Positions 34,245-42,174 of a stretch of DNA of 64,000 bases are shown here, piece after piece; position 1 is the first letter of the stretch; every line of letters begins with the position of its first letter. The translations under genes and the position numbers were made by a program. This DNA is from Amycolatopsis bullii (GTDB lineage: Bacteria; Actinomycetota; Actinomycetes; Mycobacteriales; Pseudonocardiaceae): the NCBI RefSeq assembly GCF_014654205.1, contig NZ_BNAW01000016.1:92447-156446 (forward strand), given 5' to 3'. The notes under the pieces are model-generated. The model was not told the origin of the DNA. It worked only from the letters and a program-made list of their open reading frames with translations, and did not search any database.

Positions 34245-34661
34245 ATGGCCGAGTCGCTCACCCTCGACAAGCCGCGCTCGCCGAAGCGCCCGGCCGCCCG
34301 CCGGAGCAACTTCGAGCTCTACAGCTGGCTGTTCATGCGGATCTCCGGGATGGCGCTGATCATCCTGGTGCTCGGCCACCTGCTGATCATGAACATCCTC
34401 GACGGCGGCGTGCACCGGATCAACTGGGGCTTCGTCGCCGGCCGCTGGGCCTCGCCGTTCTGGCAGTTCTGGGACCTGCTGATGCTGTGGCTCGCCGAGA
34501 TCCACGGCGGCAACGGCCTGCGCGTCATCATCGACGACTACGCCCGCAAGGACAGCACGCGGTTCTGGCTGAAGATCGTGCTCTACGTCTCGATGGTGCT
34601 GATCCTGGCCGTCGGCACGATGGTGATCTTCACCTTCGACCCGAACATGCCCGCGAACTGA
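34245..34661 (+). CDS. sdhD: Succinate dehydrogenase hydrophobic anchor subunit
   Basis: The 138-residue second anchor has three helices (LFMRISGMALIILVLGHLLI, the LAEIHGGNGLRVIIDDY loop, then IVLYVSMVLILAVGTMVIF). With SdhC it holds heme and the quinone site. The order C-D-A-B is normal for actinobacteria. Confidence 0.92.
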   Translation: MAESLTLDKPRSPKRPAARRSNFELYSWLFMRISGMALIILVLGHLLIMNILDGGVHRINWGFVAGRWASPFWQFWDLLMLWLAEIHGGNGLRVIIDDYARKDSTRFWLKIVLYVSMVLILAVGTMVIFTFDPNMPAN

Positions 34662-34681
34662 AGCCCCGGAGACCTCCCACC

Positions 34682-36436
34682 ATGCAGTTCCACAAGTACG
34701 ACGTGGTGATCGTCGGCGCCGGCGGCGCCGGCATGCGCGCGGCCATCGAGTCCGGTCAGCGCGCCCGCACCGCGGTCCTCACCAAGCTCTACCCGACCCG
34801 GTCCCACACCGGCGCGGCCCAGGGCGGCATGTGCGCTGCCCTGGCGAACGTCGAAGAGGACAACTGGGAATGGCACACCTTCGACACGATCAAGGGCGGC
34901 GACTACCTGGTCGACCAGGACGCCGCCGAGATCATGGCGAAGGAGGCCATCGACGCCGTCCTCGACCTCGAGAAGATGGGCCTGCCGTTCAACCGCACGC
35001 CCGAAGGCAAGATCGACCAGCGCCGCTTCGGCGGGCACACGCGTGACCACGGCAAGGCCGCGGTCCGCCGCGCCTGCTACGCCGCGGACCGCACCGGCCA
35101 CATGATCCTGCAGACGCTGTACCAGAACTGCGTCAAGTACGGCACGGAGTTCTTCAACGAGTTCTACGTGCTCGACCTGGTCACCACCCCGGACGAGAAC
35201 GGCAACCCGGTCGCCTCCGGCGTCGTCGCCTACGAGCTGGCCACCGGCGAGCTGCACGTCTTCCAGGCGAAGTCGATCGTTTTCGCCACCGGCGGCGCGG
35301 GCAAGATCTTCAAGACGACGTCGAACGCGCACACCCTCACCGGTGACGGCCTCGGCATCATCTTCCGCAAGGGCCTGCCGCTGGAGGACATGGAGTTCTT
35401 CCAGTTCCACCCGACCGGCCTCGCGGGCCTGGGCATCCTCATCTCCGAAGCCGTCCGCGGCGAGGGCGGGATCCTGCGCAACGCCTCCGGCGAGCGGTTC
35501 ATGGAGCGCTACGCCCCCACCATCAAGGACCTCGCGCCGCGCGACATCGTGGCGCGCTCGATGGTGCAGGAAGTGCTGCAGGGCCGGGGTTGCGGCCCGA
35601 ACAAGGACTACGTCGTCCTCGACGTCACGCACATCCCCGAGGAGACGCTGAACGCGAAGCTCCCGGACATCATGGAGTTCTCCCGGACCTACCTGGGCGT
35701 CGACCCGGTCAAGGAGCCGGTGCCGGTCTTCCCGACCTGCCACTACGTGATGGGCGGCATCCCGACCAACGTCCACGGCGAAGCGCTGCGGGACAACGAG
35801 AACGTCATCCCGGGTCTGTACGCCGCGGGCGAGGTCGCGTGCGTGTCGGTGCACGGCTCGAACCGGCTGGGCACGAACTCGCTGCTCGACATCAACGTGT
35901 TCGGCCGCCGCGCCGGCATCGCGGCCGCGGAGTACGCGCTGTCGCACGAGCACGTCGAGCTGCCGGAGAACCCGACCAAGCTGGTGGAAGAGCAGCTGGC
36001 GGGTCTGCTGTCGGAGCACGGCGACGAGCGCGTCGCCGACATCCGCAAGGAAATGCAGCAGACGATGGACTCGCACGCGTCGGTGTACCGCACCGAGGAC
36101 ACGCTGAAGCAGGCGCTGACCGACGTCCAGGCGCTCAAGGAGCGGTACCAGCGGATCACCGTGGCGGACAAGGGCAAGCGGTACAACACCGACCTGCTCG
36201 AAGCCGTCGAGCTGGGCTTCCTGCTGGAGCTGGCCGAGGTCCTGGTCGTGGGCGCGCTGGCCCGCAAGGAGTCCCGCGGCGGCCACGCCCGCGAGGACTA
36301 CCCGAACCGCGACGACACGAACTTCATGCGCCACACCATGGCCTACAAGCAGGGCACGGAGCTGTCCTCGGACATCCGGCTCGACTACAAGCCCGTGACC
36401 TTCACCCGCTACGAACCGATGGAGCGGAAGTACTGA
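34682..36436 (+). CDS. sdhA: Succinate dehydrogenase flavoprotein subunit
   Basis: Catalytic subunit of 584 residues. The FAD-binding motif VVIVGAGGAGMRAA opens the protein. The histidine of RSHTGAAQGGM carries the covalent FAD. The substrate-site segments HPTG and PTCHYVMGGIPTN follow, and FGGHTRDHGK and the late SRGGHAREDYPNRDD are family markers. Its stop and the sdhB start overlap as TGATG. Confidence 0.97.
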   Translation: MQFHKYDVVIVGAGGAGMRAAIESGQRARTAVLTKLYPTRSHTGAAQGGMCAALANVEEDNWEWHTFDTIKGGDYLVDQDAAEIMAKEAIDAVLDLEKMGLPFNRTPEGKIDQRRFGGHTRDHGKAAVRRACYAADRTGHMILQTLYQNCVKYGTEFFNEFYVLDLVTTPDENGNPVASGVVAYELATGELHVFQAKSIVFATGGAGKIFKTTSNAHTLTGDGLGIIFRKGLPLEDMEFFQFHPTGLAGLGILISEAVRGEGGILRNASGERFMERYAPTIKDLAPRDIVARSMVQEVLQGRGCGPNKDYVVLDVTHIPEETLNAKLPDIMEFSRTYLGVDPVKEPVPVFPTCHYVMGGIPTNVHGEALRDNENVIPGLYAAGEVACVSVHGSNRLGTNSLLDINVFGRRAGIAAAEYALSHEHVELPENPTKLVEEQLAGLLSEHGDERVADIRKEMQQTMDSHASVYRTEDTLKQALTDVQALKERYQRITVADKGKRYNTDLLEAVELGFLLELAEVLVVGALARKESRGGHAREDYPNRDDTNFMRHTMAYKQGTELSSDIRLDYKPVTFTRYEPMERKY

Positions 36437-37206
36437 TGACTACGGCTACTGCCGACTCGGCCACCGCCGCCTCGGACGAGCACACCCCGATCACGGTCAC
36501 GCTGAAGATCCTCCGGTTCAACCCGGAGGTCGACTCGGAGCCGCACTGGGAGTCCTACGACGTCCCGGCCCAGCGCACCGACCGGCTGCTGAACCTGCTG
36601 TTCTACGTCAAGGACTACATCGACGGGACGTTCTCGTTCCGCCGCTCCTGCGCCCACGGCGTCTGCGGGTCCGACGCGATGCAGATCAACGGCATCAACC
36701 GCCTGGCGTGCAAGGTCCTGATGAAGGACCTGCTCGAGAAGGACGGCAAGAAGACCACGATCACGATCGCCCCGATCAAGGGCCTGACGACGTTGAAGGA
36801 CCTCTACGTCGACATGGACCCGTTCTTCGAGGCATACCGCGCGATCAAGCCGTACCTGATCACGTACGGCAACGAGCCGACCCGCGAGCGCATCCAGTCC
36901 CAGGCCGACCGGGACCGTTTCGACGACACGACGAAGTGCATCCTGTGCGCCTGCTGCACGTCGTCGTGCCCGGTGTACTGGAACGACGGCTCGTACTTCG
37001 GCCCGGCGGCGATCGTCAACGCCCACCGGTTCATCTTCGATTCCCGCGACGAGGGCTCGGAGGAACGCCTGGACATCCTCAACGACGCCGAGGGTGTCTG
37101 GCGCTGCCGCACGACGTTCAACTGCACGGACGCCTGCCCTCGAGGGATCCAGGTGACCAAGGCGATCCAGGAAGTGAAGCGCGCCCTGCTGTTCAAGCGC
37201 GTTTGA
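36436..37206 (+). CDS. sdhB: Succinate dehydrogenase iron-sulfur subunit
   Basis: The 256-residue electron-transfer subunit has three cluster motifs in order: RRSCAHGVCGSDAM with a later Cys in NRLACK for [2Fe-2S], CILCACCTSSCPVYW for [4Fe-4S], and CRTTFNCTDACPRG for [3Fe-4S]. It is the last gene of the operon, followed after nine bases by a strong terminator. Confidence 0.97.
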   Translation: MTTATADSATAASDEHTPITVTLKILRFNPEVDSEPHWESYDVPAQRTDRLLNLLFYVKDYIDGTFSFRRSCAHGVCGSDAMQINGINRLACKVLMKDLLEKDGKKTTITIAPIKGLTTLKDLYVDMDPFFEAYRAIKPYLITYGNEPTRERIQSQADRDRFDDTTKCILCACCTSSCPVYWNDGSYFGPAAIVNAHRFIFDSRDEGSEERLDILNDAEGVWRCRTTFNCTDACPRGIQVTKAIQEVKRALLFKRV

Positions 37207-37214
37207 GTTCGAGG

Positions 37215-37254
37215 AAAGGGCCCTCCGGCGCAGGTCGCCGGAGGGCCCTTTTTT
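37215..37254 (+). terminator. Rho-independent terminator of sdhCDAB
   Basis: A 13-pair stem (GGGCCCTCCGGCG and its complement) with a five-base loop is followed by a run of T, a textbook terminator. Confidence 0.92.
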
Positions 37255-37283
37255 GTGCGGTGCGAGTACGCGACCGGCGGCGC

Positions 37284-37341
37284 TCTGCCGCGGCAGACAC
37301 CAACGCCTCTGCCGCGGCAGAAATCACTCTGCCGCGGCAGA
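37284..37341. repeat. Three copies of a perfect 14-base palindrome
   Basis: TCTGCCGCGGCAGA occurs at 37284, 37308 and 37328 with start-to-start distances of 24 and 20 bases. All three copies are identical; the sequence between them is not conserved. Confidence 0.85.
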
Positions 37342-37379
37342 AAAGAAAAAGACCTGTCCTCGCCGGACGGGCAGGCTCT

Positions 37380-37569
37380 GGGATGACCCCTCCTCGCCGC
37401 TGTTCTCTCGCGTTTTCGAGGTGGGCCGCTGGGTGGTCATCCCGTCGCCTGACCGAGGCCTATCACTTTGAGCCGGGCCCGCAAGCTTGCGCTGTTCTCC
37501 CGCGTTGGCCTGTGGGTTGCGGGCCCGGCTCAAAGTGATTTGACGGCCTCAGGCGACGGGATGACCACC
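37380..37569. repeat. Long inverted repeat with nested alternative hairpin
   Basis: Arms 37432-37484 and 37517-37569 (53 bases each) pair over their outer 21 and inner 23 bases, with an unpaired middle of about nine, around a 32-base loop. A third copy of GGGATGACC at 37380 could pair with the left arm instead. A 17-base direct repeat beginning CGCTGTTCTC occurs at 37398 and 37490. Confidence 0.8.
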
Positions 37570-37586
37570 CTGCTCCTTTGTTGTTG

Positions 37587-38984
37587 TCAGCGCACTGCGT
37601 CCAGGGCGTCTACCAGGCCGTGGCCGTAGTACGAATTGTTCTTTGCCGGGCCGGTGCACTCCGTTTCGGTTGCCGCGCACTTCACCGCGTCCGCTTCGCC
37701 CTCCAGAACTCGGGCCAGCAGCTGGGGCGGGATTCCGCGGAAGCGGGAGGCGATCAGGGCCGCGACGCCCGCCGCGTGCGGGGAAGCCATCGATGTTCCG
37801 CACTTCGAGCCGTAACCGCCGCCTACCACCGATGACAGCGGGCACGATGGGCCTTCACCGGCTGGGGGCGTCTGGCCGAAGTCGCCTCCCGGGGCCGTCA
37901 CGTCGATCTCGCCGTAGTTGCTGAACGAGGACTTCGTGCCCTGGTAACCCACCGACGAGACCTTCACAACCCCGTCGATCGCCTTCGGGAGGATGCCGCA
38001 CGACGAATCGACCGGGTGGGGGCGGTTGGGGTCGGTGGTCTGGGCCGTCGTGTCGAAGCCGGAGTTGCCCGCCGCCGCCACGTTGAGCACGCCTCGGTGC
38101 GTCGAGTACTGGACCGCGCGGCGGACCGCTTCGAACGCCGCCGCGTCGCCCGGCTGCTTCGGGCAGTAGAACATGCCCGGGTCGATGTAGTAGCTGTTGT
38201 TCGTCACCGCGAAGCCGTGCTCGGCCGCCCAGACGAAGCCGCAGACCGCCGACTCCGGGAAGATGTAGCCGGCGTCGTTGACCACCTTCACCGAGGCCAG
38301 GCGCACGCCCGGCGCGACACCCGTGAAGCCCGCCGCCGGGTCCTTGCCCGCGATCGTGCCCGCCACGTGCGTTCCGTGGTCCGACGTCGTCGGCTGCCAC
38401 GAGGCCGGCGTCAGATCCGGGGCCCCGGTGACACAGCCCGCCGACGAGCGAGCGTCGATGGCGTTGCGAAGCGCTGGGTGCGTCGCCTCGATGCCCGAGT
38501 CGAGCACGCCGACCGTCACCGCGCGGCTGCCCTGGTAGATCTTGTTCGCTTCCGGCGCGTGGATCGCCTTCATGTCCCACTGCTGCGCGGACAGGTCATC
38601 GGCGGCGGCGACCGACCGCGTGTCCTCCAGCGTCCGCACCGCACCGAGCGACCGGGCCGAGGCCGCGGCGCCCTGGGAAGCCACGTCCTTGGCGCCCGAA
38701 TAGGCCCGGTAGACGCCGATCTTCTCCTGGAAGTCCGCATTGCGCGAGCTGGCGATGGCGACGCCGATCGGGGCGTAGTACGCGACCTTCGTGCCGCACT
38801 TGGCCGCCAGCTCCTTGTCAACGGCCGACGCGCGAGTGCCCGGCTGGTACGTCACGACGTAGGTGTACGGCGTGCTCGTCGTGTCGCAGGCGGCCGGCGC
38901 GGCCTCCGCGGCCGGGGCCGCCGCGAACAGGCCGCCTCCGACGGCCAGCACGAGCGGGGCCGCCATTCGACGTAAACGGGACAT
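37587..38984 (-). CDS. Secreted S8 (subtilisin-like) serine peptidase
   Basis: Signal peptide (residues 1-29), an I9-like propeptide region to about 120, then the protease domain. The catalytic triad is Asp162 (GVLDSGIEATHP), His203 (DHGTHVAGT) and Ser398 (GTSMASPHAAG), with the oxyanion Asn307 in AAGNSG. Extra cysteines suggest disulfides. There is no C-terminal sorting signal, so it is probably released. GGAGGTGGA precedes the ATG. It is a general extracellular protease by family. Confidence 0.93.
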   Translation of the reverse strand: MSRLRRMAAPLVLAVGGGLFAAAPAAEAAPAACDTTSTPYTYVVTYQPGTRASAVDKELAAKCGTKVAYYAPIGVAIASSRNADFQEKIGVYRAYSGAKDVASQGAAASARSLGAVRTLEDTRSVAAADDLSAQQWDMKAIHAPEANKIYQGSRAVTVGVLDSGIEATHPALRNAIDARSSAGCVTGAPDLTPASWQPTTSDHGTHVAGTIAGKDPAAGFTGVAPGVRLASVKVVNDAGYIFPESAVCGFVWAAEHGFAVTNNSYYIDPGMFYCPKQPGDAAAFEAVRRAVQYSTHRGVLNVAAAGNSGFDTTAQTTDPNRPHPVDSSCGILPKAIDGVVKVSSVGYQGTKSSFSNYGEIDVTAPGGDFGQTPPAGEGPSCPLSSVVGGGYGSKCGTSMASPHAAGVAALIASRFRGIPPQLLARVLEGEADAVKCAATETECTGPAKNNSYYGHGLVDALDAVR

Positions 38985-39047
38985 TCCACCTCCAGAGTCT
39001 GTGGCGCCAACCTAAACCGGCTCCGGAGGCCGCGCCACCGACCAAAG

Positions 39048-39287
39048 TCAGGAGGAAACGCGCGAAGTGGCCCGCACCCCGCGCCAGCCGAGTACGCCGA
39101 TGACCGTGCCGAGCACGAACGACACGACGGTCAGCACGGCGTGCACCACGAAGTAGGCGGTCGGCGCGCCGTCGGGGGTCCAGGCCCGGTCGCTGTCCCA
39201 CAGGTTCTTGGCGAAGGTGATCCAGATGATCCACGACCACACACCGAAGGCCAGCAGGAACAGCGAGGTGCCGCGTGAAATGCGCAT
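39048..39287 (-). CDS. SCO4848-family small membrane protein
   Basis: A 79-residue protein with two membrane helices (FLLAFGVWSWIIWITF and VLTVVSFVLGTVIGVLGW) matching the SCO4848 family. In actinobacteria it sits beside a D-Ala-D-Ala carboxypeptidase gene, as here, with divergent promoters packed into 43 bases. Function unknown; a link to peptidoglycan maturation is inferred from conserved context. Confidence 0.85.
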   Translation of the reverse strand: MRISRGTSLFLLAFGVWSWIIWITFAKNLWDSDRAWTPDGAPTAYFVVHAVLTVVSFVLGTVIGVLGWRGVRATSRVSS

Positions 39288-39294
39288 GCCCCAG

Positions 39295-39300
39295 AGTATG
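39295..39300 (-). promoter_or_regulatory. -10 element of the SCO4848-family gene (leaderless)
   Basis: CATACT on the reverse strand, seven bases before the ATG. It sits where the -35 of the opposite promoter should be. Confidence 0.5.
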
Positions 39301-39318
39301 CGGCGGCGGTCGCGGCGC

Positions 39319-39324
39319 TAGATT
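39319..39324 (+). promoter_or_regulatory. -10 element of the carboxypeptidase gene (leaderless)
   Basis: TAGATT, six bases before the GTG. It lies 18 bases from the opposing -10, so the two promoters are interlocked. Confidence 0.55.
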
Positions 39325-39330
39325 GCGTGG

Positions 39331-40575
39331 GTGCACTCCGTTGTCTCCCGGTCGCTCAAGGTCTTCACGACGACGCTCGCCGCCGCCCTCCTGGCCCTGA
39401 GCACGCCGGCGCTGGCGGCCGCGGCGCAGCAGGGCCAGTGCGCGAACCGCCAGGCTCCCCCGCCGCCGGTCGACACGTCGGAGAAGCCCGCGCCGGGCAA
39501 GCAGGTCCCGGCGCCGCTGCCCGTGCCCCCGGTCCCGGTCGGCGGCGCCCGGATGGCCGAGTGCGGCCTGATCACCCCGGACGGCGCGCTCAACCCGCCG
39601 GACGGCAACACCGCGGCGTCGTGGCTGGTGCAGGACCTCGACACCGGCGCGGTCATCGCGGCCAAGGACCCGCACGCCCGGCAGCGGCCCGCGTCGCTGA
39701 TCAAGACGCTGCTCGCGCTGGTCGTGGTCACCCAGCTGAACCCGCAGCAGCCGATCGTCGCGACGAAGGAGGACGCCGAGCAGGAGTGCACCTGCGTCGG
39801 CCTCGTCGCCGGCGGCCAGTACACCGTCGACCAGCTGCTGCACGGCCTGCTGATGCACTCGGGCAACGACGTCGCGCACACGTTCGCCACGGCGCTCGGC
39901 GGGGTCGACTCCGCGGTGGCGAAGATGAACGCGCTGGCCGCGAAGATCGGCGCGCTCGACACGCGCGCGGCGACCCCCTCGGGCCTGGACGGGCCGGGCA
40001 TGTCGACCTCGGCCTACGACCTCAGCCTGATCTTCAACTACGCGATGAAGCAGCCGGAGTTCGCGAAGGTCGTCGCGACGAAGAACTTCGAGTTCCCGCC
40101 GGCCGGCGGCAAGCCGGCCATCCCGATCTACAACGACAACAAGCTGCTCGGCGTCTACCCCGGCTTCCTCGGCGGCAAGACCGGCTTCACCGACGACGCG
40201 CGCCACACCTACGTCGGCGCGGCGCAGCGCAAGGGCAAGCGCCTCGCGGTCGTCATGCTGCGTGCCGAGCAGAAGCCGACCAAGGTGGTCGACCAGGCGG
40301 CGAAGCTGCTCGACTACGGCTTCGCGCTGGAGGACGACCGCGCCGTGCCGGTCGGCCAGATCAGCTACCAGCCGCCGGCCCCGACGACGGCGACCAGCGA
40401 TGACCCGTCCGTGCTCGCCGACGGCGGCACCGGCCACGGCGGCACGTCCGCGGCCGCGCCGGCGGCGAAGGAAGACCCGTTCGGCGTCACCGGCTGGATC
40501 ATCACCCTGGTGGTGTTCCTGATCATCGTCGGCGGGTTCGTGGTCGGGCACCAGCGCAAGAAGGCCGCGGGCTAG
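39331..40575 (+). CDS. D-alanyl-D-alanine carboxypeptidase (penicillin-binding, S11)
   Basis: This 414-residue envelope enzyme trims the terminal D-Ala of peptidoglycan stem peptides. A signal peptide and Pro-rich linker precede the S11 domain. SLIK (Ser122, Lys125) is the nucleophile motif, SGND the second and KTGFT the third. A C-terminal transmembrane helix (GWIITLVVFLIIVGGFVVG) with a basic tail anchors it outside. The GTG start fits the leaderless -10. Its stop shares CTAG with the opposing HxlR gene. Confidence 0.94.
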   Translation: MHSVVSRSLKVFTTTLAAALLALSTPALAAAAQQGQCANRQAPPPPVDTSEKPAPGKQVPAPLPVPPVPVGGARMAECGLITPDGALNPPDGNTAASWLVQDLDTGAVIAAKDPHARQRPASLIKTLLALVVVTQLNPQQPIVATKEDAEQECTCVGLVAGGQYTVDQLLHGLLMHSGNDVAHTFATALGGVDSAVAKMNALAAKIGALDTRAATPSGLDGPGMSTSAYDLSLIFNYAMKQPEFAKVVATKNFEFPPAGGKPAIPIYNDNKLLGVYPGFLGGKTGFTDDARHTYVGAAQRKGKRLAVVMLRAEQKPTKVVDQAAKLLDYGFALEDDRAVPVGQISYQPPAPTTATSDDPSVLADGGTGHGGTSAAAPAAKEDPFGVTGWIITLVVFLIIVGGFVVGHQRKKAAG

Positions 40576-41009
40576 CGGAAGCCGGGTCCCGGTTCGGGGG
40601 TCACCCGATCGGTGGTGATCGCGCCCCCGCAGTGTCCACAAGCGACGTACGTCCCGCCGACCTTGCCGCAGTCGTGGTGCCGCAGGAGGATGGGCGGTCC
40701 TTCCGGTCCGGCGAGGTGCTTGTCGCCCCACTGCATGAGCGTGACGACGGCACCGAAGAGGTCCCGCCCGGCGGCGGTCAGCACGTACTCGGGCACCGGG
40801 TCGACGCGTTCGAGCACCCCGGCGTCGACGAGGGTCTTCAGCCGGGCGGACAACGTCGGGCGCGGGATGGCCAGGTTGCGCGCGAACTCGCCGTAGCGGC
40901 GCACACCGAAGAAGGTTTCGCGCAGAATGAGCAGGCTCCACCGCTCGCCGACCAGGTCGAGCGCGCGGCCGACCGAGTCCGCACTGAACCGGTGCTCGAG
41001 GCCGGTCAC
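40572..41009 (-). CDS. HxlR-family regulator with zinc-ribbon-like tail
   Basis: The winged helix is clear in LDLVGERWSLLILRETFFGV and FARNLAIPRPTLSARLKTLV. After residue 105 a tail with HDCGKVGGTYVACGHCG provides one His and three Cys in a zinc-ribbon-like spacing, unusual for short HxlR proteins. The GTG overlaps the stop of the flavoenzyme gene (GTGA). The pair is therefore one operon, and the direct repeats before it are its probable binding sites. Confidence 0.87.
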   Translation of the reverse strand: MTGLEHRFSADSVGRALDLVGERWSLLILRETFFGVRRYGEFARNLAIPRPTLSARLKTLVDAGVLERVDPVPEYVLTAAGRDLFGAVVTLMQWGDKHLAGPEGPPILLRHHDCGKVGGTYVACGHCGGAITTDRVTPEPGPGFR

Positions 41010-42115
41010 AGCTGGTCCGTCCGCGCCGGGACGCCCAGCAGGAGCTTGCCGGACAGTTCGTAGCTGGCCGGGTTGACCTGGAAGTGGGCGGTCGCGGTGT
41101 GCGCATCGCGGAACCGGCGCTGCAGCGGCGAAGTCTCGTAGATCGCCGCGCCGCCGCCGAGGTCGTACATGCTTCCGGCGACCTTCGCGGCGGTGCGCGT
41201 CACGTGCGTGGCGGCCAGGCGGAGGCCCAGCTTGAGCGCGTCCGGTACCGGTTCGGGGCCCTGCGCGGCCTGCCAGGCGTCGTCGATGCTGCGGTAGAAC
41301 AGCAGCCGCGCCGCCCGCAGGTCCGCTTCGGCCTCCGCGACGGCGGCCTGGGTCGCCGGCCGTTCGGCCAGCGACCGGCTGGAGCCGAGCGGCTTGCGCG
41401 TCGAGGCGAGCTCGACGAGGTCGTCGATCGCGCCGCGCGCGTTGCCCAGCGCGGCGGCCGCGACCGACAGCGCGAAGAAGCCGAAGAGCGGAAACCGATG
41501 CAGCGCCACGGCTTCCGGCGGCGGGCCGGCCATCACGGAGAACACCCGGTGGTCCGGGACGAAGAGGTCATCGGCAACGCAGTCGTGGCTGCCGGTGCCG
41601 CGCAGGCCGGTGGTGTGCCAGGTGTCGAGCACTTCGAGGTCGGCCTTCGGCAACGCGGCGACGTAGAGCGCTTTCTCGTGCACGAACCCGGCGAAGAGCC
41701 AGCCGGCGTGCGGAATGCCGCTGCAGAACGCCCACCGGCCGGTCACGACGTACCCGCCGTCGACCTTCCGGCCGGTGCCGCGCGGCGCCCAGACCCCGGC
41801 GGCGACCGTGCGCGGGTCGCCGAAGACCTCCTCGGCGCACTTCCGCGGGGCGTAGGCCGAGAGCAGACTGCTCGTGACGGCGATCGAAACGCACCACCCG
41901 GCGGAGGCGTCCCCGCGCGCGACCGTCTCGGCGGTTTCGAGGCTGACGGCGGGCGGTGCTTCGGGGCCGCCGAGGTGACCGGGGACGCCGGTGCGGAACA
42001 GCTGGGCGTCGGTCAGCTTCGCGACCAGCTCCGGCGGGAGCGCGCGCTGCCGCTCGGTGACGGTCGCGAGGGTCCTGGCGAGGTCGGCGCACTCGCGGGC
42101 GGCGTCCAGCAGCAC
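41006..42115 (-). CDS. Acyl-CoA dehydrogenase-fold flavoenzyme (group D monooxygenase-like)
   Basis: This 369-residue protein has the acyl-CoA dehydrogenase fold: GVPGHLGGPEAPP, RGDASAGWCVSIAVTSSLLS, TGRWAFCSGIPHAGWLFAG and WHTTGLRGTGSHD. The last four resemble HsaA/HpaB-C-type two-component flavin monooxygenases more than true acyl-CoA dehydrogenases; the catalytic glutamate of the latter is not evident. The GTG at 42115 has GGAGGAG seven bases upstream. It is co-transcribed with an HxlR regulator. The substrate, probably aromatic, is unknown, and no flavin reductase adjoins it. Confidence 0.8.
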   Translation of the reverse strand: MLLDAARECADLARTLATVTERQRALPPELVAKLTDAQLFRTGVPGHLGGPEAPPAVSLETAETVARGDASAGWCVSIAVTSSLLSAYAPRKCAEEVFGDPRTVAAGVWAPRGTGRKVDGGYVVTGRWAFCSGIPHAGWLFAGFVHEKALYVAALPKADLEVLDTWHTTGLRGTGSHDCVADDLFVPDHRVFSVMAGPPPEAVALHRFPLFGFFALSVAAAALGNARGAIDDLVELASTRKPLGSSRSLAERPATQAAVAEAEADLRAARLLFYRSIDDAWQAAQGPEPVPDALKLGLRLAATHVTRTAAKVAGSMYDLGGGAAIYETSPLQRRFRDAHTATAHFQVNPASYELSGKLLLGVPARTDQL

Positions 42116-42125
42116 AGAAACTCCT

Positions 42126-42159
42126 CCGGTTCAGTTTTCTTACCGGTTCAGTTTCTTTA
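42126..42159. promoter_or_regulatory. Tandem 17-base direct repeat, probable HxlR operator
   Basis: CCGGTTCAGTTTTCTTA is followed at once by CCGGTTCAGTTTCTTTA. The pair covers the leader of the flavoenzyme/HxlR operon next to its ribosome site and is AT-rich in a GC-rich region. Confidence 0.6.
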
Positions 42160-42174
42160 CTGGCAGGATCGGTG

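Larger units (their letters stand above)
37207..37586. other. Repeat-rich non-coding block between sdhB and the subtilase gene
   Basis: This 380-base gap lies between convergent genes and holds no coding sequence. It contains the sdh terminator, three 14-base palindromes and a long imperfect inverted repeat, each listed separately. Confidence 0.75.
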
